Source: CAVQOB01 sp963714325 (GTDB lineage Bacteria; Pseudomonadota; Alphaproteobacteria; Rhizobiales; Hyphomicrobiaceae). Taken from it: a stretch of DNA of 64,000 nucleotides. Position numbers and translations under genes: made by a program. Shown piece by piece: positions 33,329-41,690 of the stretch. Position 1 is the stretch's first letter, and every line of letters starts with the position of its first letter. Location of the stretch: positions 248,001 to 312,000 of the forward strand of contig CAVQOB010000008.1 of assembly GCA_963714325.1 (NCBI GenBank), written 5' to 3'. The notes under the pieces are model-generated. The model searched no databases and was not told where the DNA came from. It was given only the letters and a program-made list of their open reading frames with translations.

Positions 33329-34276
33329 CTAGCGAACGCCAGCCTCATCCGCTGGCGTTTTTGAGTCTTGGTCTCGCACGTCCAAACTAGGTTCCCGCCA
33401 TGCCGCGCTGATCCACCCGAGGATTTCAGGGTAGTGCTGCGCCACCCACAAATGCCCTTCGCCCTCGAGGACTTTGAGTTCCGCGTGCGGGACCTGCGCC
33501 GCCAGCCGATGCGCTGCAGCGATTGGCACGTTGGTATCCTGCGTTCCGATCCAGACCTTGGCCGGCGCAGTCATGCGGCCCGGATCGAATGCCCACGGCG
33601 CACCGAACAAGGCGAGATCGATCGCCGGACCTTGCGTACTGTGGGCAAGGCCATCGGCGAACGCTCCGAGTATGCGCTGTGAGACTTGGCAATCGCCCAT
33701 GATGGTCTTGTCGGCGCGCGGCGCCATCGCCGTCACCAGACCGCAGGCAACCCGCGGCGCTCGCGTAACCGCCCAGCGATAGCTCTGGAACAGTCGCGCG
33801 ACCGCCGCCGGCCGCCGCGCCAATGGCCCAAAGCAAAACCGATGCATGACGCCGACCTCACCAGCCGCCATGCTCTCGGCCACGAGGCCGACAGGACTGA
33901 CCAGCGCGGCCGCCGTCACGCGTGTTCCCAGTTGCGCCGCCACCGCCGCCGCATAAGGCCCGCCACCTGAAAAACCGCTGACTGCGAACGCTCCGTATCC
34001 CAACGCCGTCATCACGTCTGCGATATCCGCGGCATACCCCTCTAAGGTTGGCGCGGCCGGCGCGTCACTTGAGCCATAGCCCCAGCGATCCGGCGCGATC
34101 ACCGCAAGCCCCAGTTCCCGCGCGGGCTGATCCGTCGCCGTGAACAGCAGGCTCGAACCGGGCGTGCCATGCAGCATCACCACCGGCCGTCCTTGCGGAT
34201 CGCCGTAGCGCCGCAGATGCACGCGGCGCCCATCGCCGAGCCGGATCGCCTCACTGTCGTTGGTGTCGCCGCTCAA
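33329..34276 (-). CDS. alpha/beta hydrolase
   Basis: A serine hydrolase fold of about 315 residues: VVMLHGTPGSSLLF (oxyanion hole HGxPG), VIAPDRWGYGSS, nucleophile elbow G-F-S-G-G-G, late acid in GTQDTNVPI and His in EGEGHLW. No signal peptide. I propose a TTG start at 34276 (L-S-G-D-T-N-D) with GGGAGAG just upstream; the longer frame to 34357 reads through a family-C repeat and is not protein-like. Substrate unknown. Confidence 0.87.
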   Translation of the reverse strand: MSGDTNDSEAIRLGDGRRVHLRRYGDPQGRPVVMLHGTPGSSLLFTATDQPARELGLAVIAPDRWGYGSSDAPAAPTLEGYAADIADVMTALGYGAFAVSGFSGGGPYAAAVAAQLGTRVTAAALVSPVGLVAESMAAGEVGVMHRFCFGPLARRPAAVARLFQSYRWAVTRAPRVACGLVTAMAPRADKTIMGDCQVSQRILGAFADGLAHSTQGPAIDLALFGAPWAFDPGRMTAPAKVWIGTQDTNVPIAAAHRLAAQVPHAELKVLEGEGHLWVAQHYPEILGWISAAWREPSLDVRDQDSKTPADEAGVR

Positions 34277-34315
34277 GTCTCTCTCCCAATCCAGCAATCC
34301 AGCCGCCGATTCTGT

Positions 34316-34340
34316 CCTCTCCCCGTCCTGACGGGGAGAG
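34316..34340. repeat. family-C palindrome, partial copy
   Basis: CCTCTCCCCGTCCTGACGGGGAGAG, a perfect hairpin core of family C, at the 5' side of the hydrolase gene. Confidence 0.7.
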
Positions 34341-34531
34341 AATCGTGACGACCCCAAGCCGTCGAGAAATCAGCGGCCAAATTCCAGTGAACATTGATCC
34401 ATCATCGTCATTTTTGCGAAGGCTGTTTTCACATAATTGTGCGTTCCCGTGTCTTGCCTCGCCTCGGTGACCCGGTATTGTCCCCCCGAGTTCGTATCTC
34501 GCTTTCAGCCTGCTCACCTCGGAGGACACTT

Positions 34532-34981
34532 ATGCTTCGTATCGTTGCTGCTGTCGCGGCACTCGCCGTTGGCGCCACACTGGCCTATGCGCAGAACCTT
34601 GATGTCATCAAGCAGCGCAAGGACTCGATGAAGGCCGTCGGTGGTGCCGCTGGCGCCGTCGGCAAAATGATGAAGGGTGAAGCCCCCTTCGATCTCGCCA
34701 CCGTGCAGAAGTCGCTCGCAACCTACCAAGCCGAAGCGGACAAGCACAAAGCTTTCACCTTCTACACGGACGACAGCAAGACTGGCGGCGAAACGACCGT
34801 GCTGCCGAAAATCTGGGAAGCCAAAGCCGACTTCGTGGCAAAGATGGACAAGTTCGCCGCCGATGCCAAAACCGCGGCCGCCACCATCAAGGACGAAGCC
34901 AGCATGAAGGCCGAGTGGCCGAAGGTCATGGGCAATTGCGGTGGCTGCCACAAGGACTATCGCGTACCGCCGAAGCAATAA
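34532..34981 (+). CDS. cytochrome c' (c-prime)
   Basis: A periplasmic four-helix-bundle haem protein of 149 residues. It has a signal peptide MLRIVAAVAALAVGATLAYA, helical repeats, and a single haem site C-G-G-C-H-K close to the C-terminus (NCGGCHKDYRVPPKQ), the layout unique to cytochrome c'. Such proteins bind NO and may protect against it. GGAGG before the ATG at 34532. The dihaem cytochrome c gene follows 131 bp downstream, so a shared periplasmic redox role is plausible. Confidence 0.93.
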   Translation: MLRIVAAVAALAVGATLAYAQNLDVIKQRKDSMKAVGGAAGAVGKMMKGEAPFDLATVQKSLATYQAEADKHKAFTFYTDDSKTGGETTVLPKIWEAKADFVAKMDKFAADAKTAAATIKDEASMKAEWPKVMGNCGGCHKDYRVPPKQ

Positions 34982-35008
34982 TCGGCACGTCGAACCGTTG
35001 TTCCGCTG

Positions 35009-35037
35009 AGCGCGCGCGAGGTCCTCTTGCGCGCGCT
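35009..35037. repeat. GC-rich hairpin between the two cytochrome genes
   Basis: AGCGCGCGC and GCGCGCGCT pair around about ten bases; no T-run follows. It could slow polymerase or protect the upstream mRNA. Confidence 0.5.
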
Positions 35038-35112
35038 ATTCAATTGGACGACAGCACTGTCGAAAGGCAAAATCCGGTCGGGACATCAGCATAACTTGTG
35101 CGAGGCAAAAGC

Positions 35113-36039
35113 ATGCGCATTCTGGCTTTCGCGAAGGCGGCCGTGGCCCTCGGCCTCGTTGGCGGCACGGGATTTTTCGTTGCAACGATGCCGTCGACGG
35201 TCTCGCCGGACGTTTTGAAGCCGCGCGCCGCCAATCTCGCTAATGGCGAAACCATGTACAACATTGGCGGTTGTTTCGCCTGCCACGGCACCGAAAAGCA
35301 GGAAGATCGCCGTCGTCTCGGTGGTGGCCACGAGCTGAAGACCCCATTTGGTGTTTTCGTCGTCCCCAATATCTCGATGGACAAGACGCGCGGCATCGGT
35401 GCCTGGACAGAGCTCGAGTTCGTCACCGCTATGTTGAAAGGCGTGGGCCGCCAGGGCGAGCATCTATTTCCCGCGTTTCCCTATGCCTCCTACCAGCGGA
35501 TGCCGCTCGACGATGTTCGCGATCTCTTCGCCTACATGCAGACTTTGCCCGCCGAGACGACGCCCTCGAAGCCGCACCAGATTGCGTTTCCGTTCAACGT
35601 CCGCCGCAGCCTTGGCGGCTGGAAGCTGCTGTTTCTCGACGGCAAGCAGTTTGTACCCGACCCAGCCGCCAGCGCCGAAATCAATCGCGGTGCCTATCTG
35701 GTCGAAGGCCCCGGCCATTGCGCCGAATGCCACAGCGGCCGTAACGCGCTCGGCGGCATCATTGCGGATCAACGCATGGCGGGTGGGGCCGACCCCGTGG
35801 GTAAGAGTTGGGTCCCAAACATTACGCCGCATCCGAATGGCCTCGCGAAGTGGTCGGTGAAAGATCTCGAGTACCTGCTGGAGACAGGGTTCACGCCCAG
35901 TTACGACGCCGTTGGTTCGAGCATGGCCGACGTGGCATTGAATACGGCCAAATTGTCGCCAGCCGACCGCAAGGCCATGGCCGCGTATCTGAAATCATTG
36001 CCGCCGCGCCCCGGCGCCCGGCCACCGAAAAAAGAATAG
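35113..36039 (+). CDS. dihaem cytochrome c (alcohol-dehydrogenase-subunit type)
   Basis: A 308-residue exported protein. An N-terminal anchor/signal (ILAFAKAAVALGLVGGTGFFVAT) is followed by two cytochrome c domains with haem sites CFACH (~60) and CAECH (~205). NISMDKTRGIGAWTELEFV and NITPHPNGLAKWSVKDLEYL are typical of the cytochrome subunits of membrane sugar/alcohol dehydrogenases. The start at 35113 has GAGG upstream; GTG at 35098 is less likely. No dehydrogenase subunit lies beside it. Confidence 0.93.
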   Translation: MRILAFAKAAVALGLVGGTGFFVATMPSTVSPDVLKPRAANLANGETMYNIGGCFACHGTEKQEDRRRLGGGHELKTPFGVFVVPNISMDKTRGIGAWTELEFVTAMLKGVGRQGEHLFPAFPYASYQRMPLDDVRDLFAYMQTLPAETTPSKPHQIAFPFNVRRSLGGWKLLFLDGKQFVPDPAASAEINRGAYLVEGPGHCAECHSGRNALGGIIADQRMAGGADPVGKSWVPNITPHPNGLAKWSVKDLEYLLETGFTPSYDAVGSSMADVALNTAKLSPADRKAMAAYLKSLPPRPGARPPKKE

Positions 36040-36089
36040 GCGCCAGTATTCTGGCAGTCGCAATTTGGTTTCCGCTTTTCCCGGTCGTC

Positions 36090-36245
36090 ATGGCCGATAT
36101 GGTCGCCACCCACGACAGGCGGCAACCTTCGATCGCTGGGGCAACGGCTGCCTCGCGCCCGCTGATCGCGATCGCCCGCCTCGTCGCCGTCGCAGCCATT
36201 GTGCTCGGTGCCATTGCAGCGCTCGGTGGCAAGCTGTTCTACTGA
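36090..36245 (+). CDS. possible 51-residue single-pass membrane protein
   Basis: The frame ends in a convincing membrane helix (LIAIARLVAVAAIVLGAIAAL) and overlaps the convergent EamA gene by 7 bp. However, its first codons coincide with a degenerate family-A repeat arm (GTCATGGCCGATATGGTCGCCACCC), and no ribosome site is clear. Low confidence. Confidence 0.3.
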   Translation: MADMVATHDRRQPSIAGATAASRPLIAIARLVAVAAIVLGAIAALGGKLFY

Positions 36246-37150
36246 TCGAGCCGCCGTGACGGCCAGTGCGCCCATACGATCCCAAGCGCTACCAACGCGA
36301 GGCCCATCAAAAACGTCGCCGACACCGCTTCGCCGAGAAAAATCCACCCGAGCCCTGTCGCGGTGATCGGCGCAAGCGTCTGGAAGATCGCAACCTTGGT
36401 CGGCGTCGTGCGCGCATAAGCCCATAGCAGCGCAAAAAATCCGACACCACTCGAAAGCCCGATGAACACCACCGCCGCCAGGCCCGCCGCCGACAGTCGT
36501 GCCGGTACAGCGAGATTTCCAGCGAATGCCGCGAGCAGCGCCAGTGCCACCACCGACGCCAGCATCGCGAACGCACTGACCGCCAGCGCGGGATAGCGCG
36601 CGAGATAAGGCCGATAGAGCACGCTGCATAACGCGCCGCACATCGCCGCCCCGAACGCCGCCGCATCACCGATCCACACCGTTGCGGCACTGCCGCCGAA
36701 GCTCTTTTCGCCAAGCGCCAATCCAACGCCGACGATCGTGATCACCACGCCCGCCGCCTTGGCGAACGTCAGCGCCTCGCGCCCGAGCGCTGCCGCGAAC
36801 AGCATCGTCAGCAGCGGAAACGCGGAAAACACCAGCGCCACCCGCGCCGCCAAGCTGTATTGCAACGCGATATTGAACAACACGATCAACACCGCAAATT
36901 GCAATATACCAAGCGCCGCCATCGGCGCGAGATCGCGGCCCGCAAAGTTTGGCCGACCCGCGCGCAGTACGAACGGCGCGAGGCATGCAACCCCGATCGC
37001 ATAGCGCATCACACCGAGCATCACCGGATCGGTTTCGCCGATCACGAACCGCGACGCCACCGTCGCCGCACCCACCTGCACCCCGACCAGCGCCGCAGCC
37101 AGGATGGGCAGCAGCCGGCCATGCTGCGGCGGGCCTGTTGCCTCAGCCAA
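36239..37150 (-). CDS. EamA/DMT family transporter
   Basis: An inner-membrane exporter of 303 residues with ten predicted helices in two EamA halves. It begins LLPILAAALVGVQVGAATVASRF and has the second-half segment AIFQTLAPITATGLGWIFLGE. I propose a TTG start at 37150: GGGAGC precedes it and TTGGCTGA overlaps the stop codon of the upstream GNAT gene, so translation is probably coupled. A longer frame to 37228 is encoded inside the GNAT gene. The substrate is probably an amino acid or other metabolite. Confidence 0.9.
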   Translation of the reverse strand: MAEATGPPQHGRLLPILAAALVGVQVGAATVASRFVIGETDPVMLGVMRYAIGVACLAPFVLRAGRPNFAGRDLAPMAALGILQFAVLIVLFNIALQYSLAARVALVFSAFPLLTMLFAAALGREALTFAKAAGVVITIVGVGLALGEKSFGGSAATVWIGDAAAFGAAMCGALCSVLYRPYLARYPALAVSAFAMLASVVALALLAAFAGNLAVPARLSAAGLAAVVFIGLSSGVGFFALLWAYARTTPTKVAIFQTLAPITATGLGWIFLGEAVSATFLMGLALVALGIVWAHWPSRRLDQ

Positions 37151-37643
37151 GCTCCCGCTCCCAGGTCTCGCCGACAAGATCGTGACCAAAACCACGATAG
37201 GGCTCACTGGCGACCATGGTGAACCCAAGCGCTTCGTAGAGCTTGCGCGCTGGCATCAGCACGTCATTGGTCCACAGCGTCATCCGTTGATAACCGCGCT
37301 CCCGCGCAAAGTTCATCGCCGTCTCGACAAGGTGGCGCCCGAGCCTCTGCCCACGCAACGCCGGCTCAACATAGACCATCCGCAACTTGGCAACCTTCGC
37401 GGATGCCTCGACCACGAATGCCGATCCGACGATGGCGCCATCGCGTTCCGCAATCCAGCAGGCCTCACGCCCGGGCTTAAACCGCTCGACAAAGTCGGCG
37501 GCGACTTTGGCGACCATCGCCTCGAATGTCCCGTCCCAACCATACTCTTGGCTGTAAAGCACGCCATGCCGATGGATCACCCAGCCGATGTCCCCTGGCC
37601 GATGCGGGCGCAGCACGATGCCTGGCGGTGGGCCTGATCCCAT
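37143..37643 (-). CDS. GNAT family N-acetyltransferase
   Basis: A 166-residue acetyl-CoA-dependent acetyltransferase. IVLRPHRPGDIGWVIHRHGVLY is the opening, WIAERDGAIVGSAFVV the central strand, VEPALRGQRLGRHLVETAM the acetyl-CoA loop (R/QxxGxG/A type), and KLYEALGFTMV follows near the end. It matches the acetyltransferase half of MarR-GNAT fusions, here without the MarR domain. The start at 37643 has GGAG eight bases upstream; 37652 and 37676 are alternatives. It is coupled to the EamA exporter. Confidence 0.9.
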   Translation of the reverse strand: MGSGPPPGIVLRPHRPGDIGWVIHRHGVLYSQEYGWDGTFEAMVAKVAADFVERFKPGREACWIAERDGAIVGSAFVVEASAKVAKLRMVYVEPALRGQRLGRHLVETAMNFARERGYQRMTLWTNDVLMPARKLYEALGFTMVASEPYRGFGHDLVGETWERELG

Positions 37644-37883
37644 GGACTGCATCTCCACGTCTTGAAGCTGAAACATTTGCGCCAAACCGATGAAAGCATA
37701 TCCAAAATTGTACCGCTGGCCATTGCAGCGCAAGAGCCGCGTCCGAATCTGCCTGAAACATGCTGAAACATGCACTGGATTACTCTCACAAATTCCGTCA
37801 CACTCCCCGCAAGCGCAATGTCGCCGCGACGGTTATGGGATGCCCGGCGAGATTGACAGCAAACCAATCTTTGGGAGGACGTT

Positions 37884-39482
37884 ATGCGAATTCGATCGCT
37901 TGCTTGGGCGGGTGCAGTGGCCCTCGGTCTCGGTCTCACTGGCATGCCCCAGGGTGCCGACGCCAAAACCTTCAAATATGCGTTCCAGGGTGATCTCAAC
38001 GCCCTCGACCCCTACACGTTGAACGAGACGTTTACACTCGGTGCTCTCGGTAACGTCATGGAAGGCCTCACCAAGCGCGACAAGGATCTGAAACTCATCC
38101 CCGGCCTCGCCGAGCGCTGGGAAGTCGTTGACCCGCTGAAGTGGCGCTTCTATCTGCGCAAGGACGTCAAGTTCCACGATGGCGCGGCCTTCTCCGCCGA
38201 CGACGTGCTGTTCTCGCTCGACAGGTTGCGCTCTCCCGGCTCGCAGATCAAGACGCGTGTGCCCGCCGACATGACGGTGGTCAAAGTCGACGACAACACG
38301 GTCGACTTCATCTTGAAAACACCAAACCCCATTTTGCATGCCGAATGGGACACGTGGTACATGTACTCGAAGAAGTGGGCCGAAGCGAACGGCGCCGCGC
38401 AGGCGCAATCGGCGACGGCGACCTCGCTCGCGCCCGGCTCACTCAAGGCAAACGGCACCGGCCCATTCACGATTGTCAGCCATGAGCCTGGTATCAAGAC
38501 CGTCTTCAAGCCCTTCGCCGGCTGGTGGGGCAAGCCCGAACACAACCTCACCGAAGTCGTCTTCCAGACCATCAAGTCGGATGCGACACGCGTCGCGGCA
38601 CTTCTGTCCGGCGAGATCGACATGATGGACCCGGTGCCGCCGCAGGACATCGAGCGGATCAAGGGCAACGCCACGACGGACGTCCTGATCGGACCGGAGA
38701 CACGGACGATATTCTTGAACTTGGATAGTTTCCGTAACGAGTTGCTGTATTCGAGCGTCAAGGGCAAGAACCCCTTCAAGGATGTGCGCGTCCGCAGGGC
38801 CGTCTATCAAGCCATCGACATCGAAGCGATCAAGTCGCGCATCATGCGCGGCATGTCCGTTCCGTCATCGATTTTGATCGCGCCAAACTTGTTCGCGCTT
38901 GCTGGCGAAATCAAGCGCCACCCCTATGACGTTGCCGCCGCCAAGAAACTGTTGACCGATGCCGGTTATCCCCAGGGCTTCGAAGTCGAAATGGATTGCC
39001 CGAATGATCGCTACGTCAATGACGAAGGCATCTGTCAGGCCGTCACGCAGATGCTCTCACGGATCGACATCAAGGTGAAACTGAATGCCATGCCGAAGGC
39101 CAAGTACTTCGAAAAGGCGGGTCCGACCAAGAAGTACGATTCCTCCTTCAACCTGCTCGGCTGGACACCCGGTTCATTCGATAGCTGGAATGTCATCTTC
39201 AATATCATCGGTTGCCGCGATGCCGACGGCAAAGGCGCCACCTTCAACTACGGCGGTTACTGCAATCCAAAAATCGACGAACTCGGCAAGCAGGTCCTCG
39301 TCGAAGGCGATCTGAAGAAGCGCGACGCGATGATCCTCGAAGCCTTCAAGATCAACCACGAGGAAGCCGGCGTCATTCCTCTGCATCAGCAGAGCCTCGC
39401 CTGGGGCGTCTCGAAGAAGACCAAGATCGTGCAGCGCGCCGACAATCAGGTGCTGTTCTATTGGGCCCAGAAATCAGATTAA
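37884..39482 (+). CDS. peptide ABC transporter substrate-binding protein 1 (SBP_bac_5)
   Basis: A 532-residue periplasmic binding protein. It has a signal peptide MRIRSLAWAGAVALGLGLTG... with cleavage near ADA, then QGDLNALDPY, WRFYLRKDVKFHDGAAFSAD and TIKSDATRVAALLSGEIDMM. GGGAGG precedes the ATG. It opens a complete Opp/Dpp-type operon and is paralogous to the second binding protein at 41691 (both contain CPNDRYxNDExICQA). A terminator-like hairpin follows it. Confidence 0.95.
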   Translation: MRIRSLAWAGAVALGLGLTGMPQGADAKTFKYAFQGDLNALDPYTLNETFTLGALGNVMEGLTKRDKDLKLIPGLAERWEVVDPLKWRFYLRKDVKFHDGAAFSADDVLFSLDRLRSPGSQIKTRVPADMTVVKVDDNTVDFILKTPNPILHAEWDTWYMYSKKWAEANGAAQAQSATATSLAPGSLKANGTGPFTIVSHEPGIKTVFKPFAGWWGKPEHNLTEVVFQTIKSDATRVAALLSGEIDMMDPVPPQDIERIKGNATTDVLIGPETRTIFLNLDSFRNELLYSSVKGKNPFKDVRVRRAVYQAIDIEAIKSRIMRGMSVPSSILIAPNLFALAGEIKRHPYDVAAAKKLLTDAGYPQGFEVEMDCPNDRYVNDEGICQAVTQMLSRIDIKVKLNAMPKAKYFEKAGPTKKYDSSFNLLGWTPGSFDSWNVIFNIIGCRDADGKGATFNYGGYCNPKIDELGKQVLVEGDLKKRDAMILEAFKINHEEAGVIPLHQQSLAWGVSKKTKIVQRADNQVLFYWAQKSD

Positions 39483-39520
39483 AATCCGACCGATCAGTTC
39501 GACACAAAACGGAAAAATAG

Positions 39521-39547
39521 GAAGGGCGGCCGCAAGCCGCCCTTCTT
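39521..39547 (+). terminator. hairpin after the first binding-protein gene
   Basis: GAAGGGCGGC and GCCGCCCTTC pair around a 4-6 base loop, followed by only TT. It is likely a partial terminator or 3'-protective hairpin that raises binding-protein mRNA over the permease genes downstream. Confidence 0.65.
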
Positions 39548-39675
39548 GGCATTTGCGGCCGCTCGCAACGCCCCCGGGAAGTCCCCCGGGAACTCCATTG
39601 ACGGCCACCGGGCCGACCGCCATGGTGGTGGGGTAGAACACGCAGAAATAAACCCCGTAACCACAGACCTGATCG

Positions 39676-40653
39676 ATGCTCGCGTTCGCCATTCGTCGCC
39701 TGTTCGAGGCGTTTTTCGTCATGCTGGCGGTGGCCCTGCTCGCCTTTCTGCTGTTCCGCTTCGTTGGCGATCCAGTCAACCAGATGGTCGGCCAGGACAC
39801 GACACTCGAAGATCGTGAGAAATTGCGCCAGGACCTCGGTCTCAACGATCCGGTCCCCGTGCAGTTCGGCCGCTTCGTCTGGAAGGCCATGCAGGGCGAC
39901 TTTGGCATTTCCTATCAGGTCAAGCAGCCGGTGACGCGACTGATCGCCGACCGCTTCCCCGCCACGCTCGAACTGGCGTTGACGGCTGCAACCTTCGCCA
40001 TGCTGCTTGGCATCCCCATGGGCGTCTACACCGGCATTCATCGCGACAGCTGGCTCTCGAAGACATTCCTGACGCTCAGTCTGATCGGCATTTCGCTGCC
40101 GACGTTCCTGATCGGCATCCTGTTGATCTACATCTTCGCCGTCGGCCTCGGCTGGCTGCCATCGTTCGGACGCGGCGAGACGGTAACGGTCGCCGGCTGG
40201 CGCACCGGGTTCCTCACAGCATCAGGCCTCAAGGCCATCATTCTGCCGTCGATCACGCTCGGTCTCTTCCAGATGACGCTGGTCACACGCCTCGTGCGCT
40301 CGCAGATGATGGAAGTGCTGCGCACCGACTACATCAAGTTCGCCCGCGCCCGCGGCCTCACCGATCGCGCCGTCAACTTCGGCCACGCGCTCAAGAATAC
40401 GCTGATCCCCGTCATCACCATCATCGGCCTGCAACTCGGCGCCATCATCGCCTTCGCCATCATCACCGAGACCGTATTCCAATGGCCCGGCATGGGCCTG
40501 CTGTTCATTCAATCGGTGCAGAACGCGGATATCCCCGTCATGTCGGCTTATCTGTTGCTGGTCGCGTTCATGTTTGTCGGCATCAACTTCATCGTCGATC
40601 TGCTCTATGTCTATGTCGATCCGCGCATCCGCATCACGGCGCGGGAAGCATAG
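39676..40653 (+). CDS. peptide ABC transporter permease, DppB/OppB type
   Basis: A 325-residue inner-membrane permease. The N-terminal helix (AFFVMLAVALLAFLLFRFVGDP) is followed by the BPD_transp_1 domain with the family EAA loop (RTDYIKFARARGLTDRAV). It heterodimerises with the DppC-type permease 13 bp downstream. Confidence 0.95.
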   Translation: MLAFAIRRLFEAFFVMLAVALLAFLLFRFVGDPVNQMVGQDTTLEDREKLRQDLGLNDPVPVQFGRFVWKAMQGDFGISYQVKQPVTRLIADRFPATLELALTAATFAMLLGIPMGVYTGIHRDSWLSKTFLTLSLIGISLPTFLIGILLIYIFAVGLGWLPSFGRGETVTVAGWRTGFLTASGLKAIILPSITLGLFQMTLVTRLVRSQMMEVLRTDYIKFARARGLTDRAVNFGHALKNTLIPVITIIGLQLGAIIAFAIITETVFQWPGMGLLFIQSVQNADIPVMSAYLLLVAFMFVGINFIVDLLYVYVDPRIRITAREA

Positions 40654-40666
40654 GGAGCACGAGATC

Positions 40667-41644
40667 ATGCAGGACCGCGCGCCCGCCCCCCCCAACGCCC
40701 CATCAGCAGCCCTGGCCGCTGGCCCGCCGCCGCGCAGCGCCTTCCAGCGCCTGCGTGACAGCGATCTGTTCTACTCGTTCACGCAGCAGAAGCTCGTCAT
40801 GCTCGCGGGGTTCGTGACGGTCCTGATCTTGGCTGTCGCCATCCTCGCCCCTTGGCTCGCCCCACACGATCCCTATGACCTGAAAGCGCTGAGCCTGCTC
40901 GATAGCAATCTGCCGCCGCGCTGGCTCAAAGATGGCGATCCGAAATTCCTGCTCGGCACCGACGACCAGGGCCGCGACATCCTCTCGACCATCATGCACG
41001 GCACTCGCTCGTCGATCGCAATCGCGCTGCTGGCCGTCGGGTTGGCCATGGCCATCGGCGTCTCGCTTGGCCTCATCGCCGGTTACGTCGGCGGCTTCAC
41101 CGACACCGTCATCATGCGCATCGCCGACGTCAAACTGACCTTCCCTGCCATCTTGGTCGCCCTGCTCATCGACGGCGTTGTCGGCACCGTCTTCAAAAAC
41201 TACAAGATCGACGCCGGCAAATTCTGGATCCTCGTGATCGCCATTGGCTTGTCCTACTGGGTCCAATACGCGCGCACCGTCCGCGGCATGACGTTGGTCG
41301 AGAAAAACAAGGAATATGTCCAGGCTGCGCGGCTGATCGGGCTCTCCAAGACCGCGATCATGTTCAAGCACGTCCTGCCGAACGTGCTTTCGCCCGTCAT
41401 GGTGATCGCGACGATCAATCTGGCGCTCGCCATCATCACCGAAGCAACGCTCTCGTTCCTCGGTGTCGGCCTGCCGCCAACCGAGCCCTCGCTCGGCACC
41501 ATGATCCAGATCGGCAACAAATATCTTTTCTCCGGCAGCTGGTGGATGGTCGCCTTCCCCGGCGTGACGCTGGCCGTGCTGGTCCTCGCCGTCAATCTGC
41601 TCGGCGACTGGTTGCGCGACGCCCTCAATCCAAGACTACGCTAA
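40667..41644 (+). CDS. peptide ABC transporter permease, DppC/OppC type
   Basis: A 325-residue permease. The OppC_N segment (FTQQKLVMLAGFVTVLILAV) is followed by LLGTDDQGRDILSTIMHGTR, the OppC signature, and the EAA loop EYVQAARLIGLSKTAIMFKH. Start at 40667 (MQDRAPAPP); the longer frame lies inside the upstream permease gene. Confidence 0.95.
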   Translation: MQDRAPAPPNAPSAALAAGPPPRSAFQRLRDSDLFYSFTQQKLVMLAGFVTVLILAVAILAPWLAPHDPYDLKALSLLDSNLPPRWLKDGDPKFLLGTDDQGRDILSTIMHGTRSSIAIALLAVGLAMAIGVSLGLIAGYVGGFTDTVIMRIADVKLTFPAILVALLIDGVVGTVFKNYKIDAGKFWILVIAIGLSYWVQYARTVRGMTLVEKNKEYVQAARLIGLSKTAIMFKHVLPNVLSPVMVIATINLALAIITEATLSFLGVGLPPTEPSLGTMIQIGNKYLFSGSWWMVAFPGVTLAVLVLAVNLLGDWLRDALNPRLR

Positions 41645-41690
41645 TCCCGGCGCGAGCCGGATACGACAACACAAGCCATGGAGATCCGAA

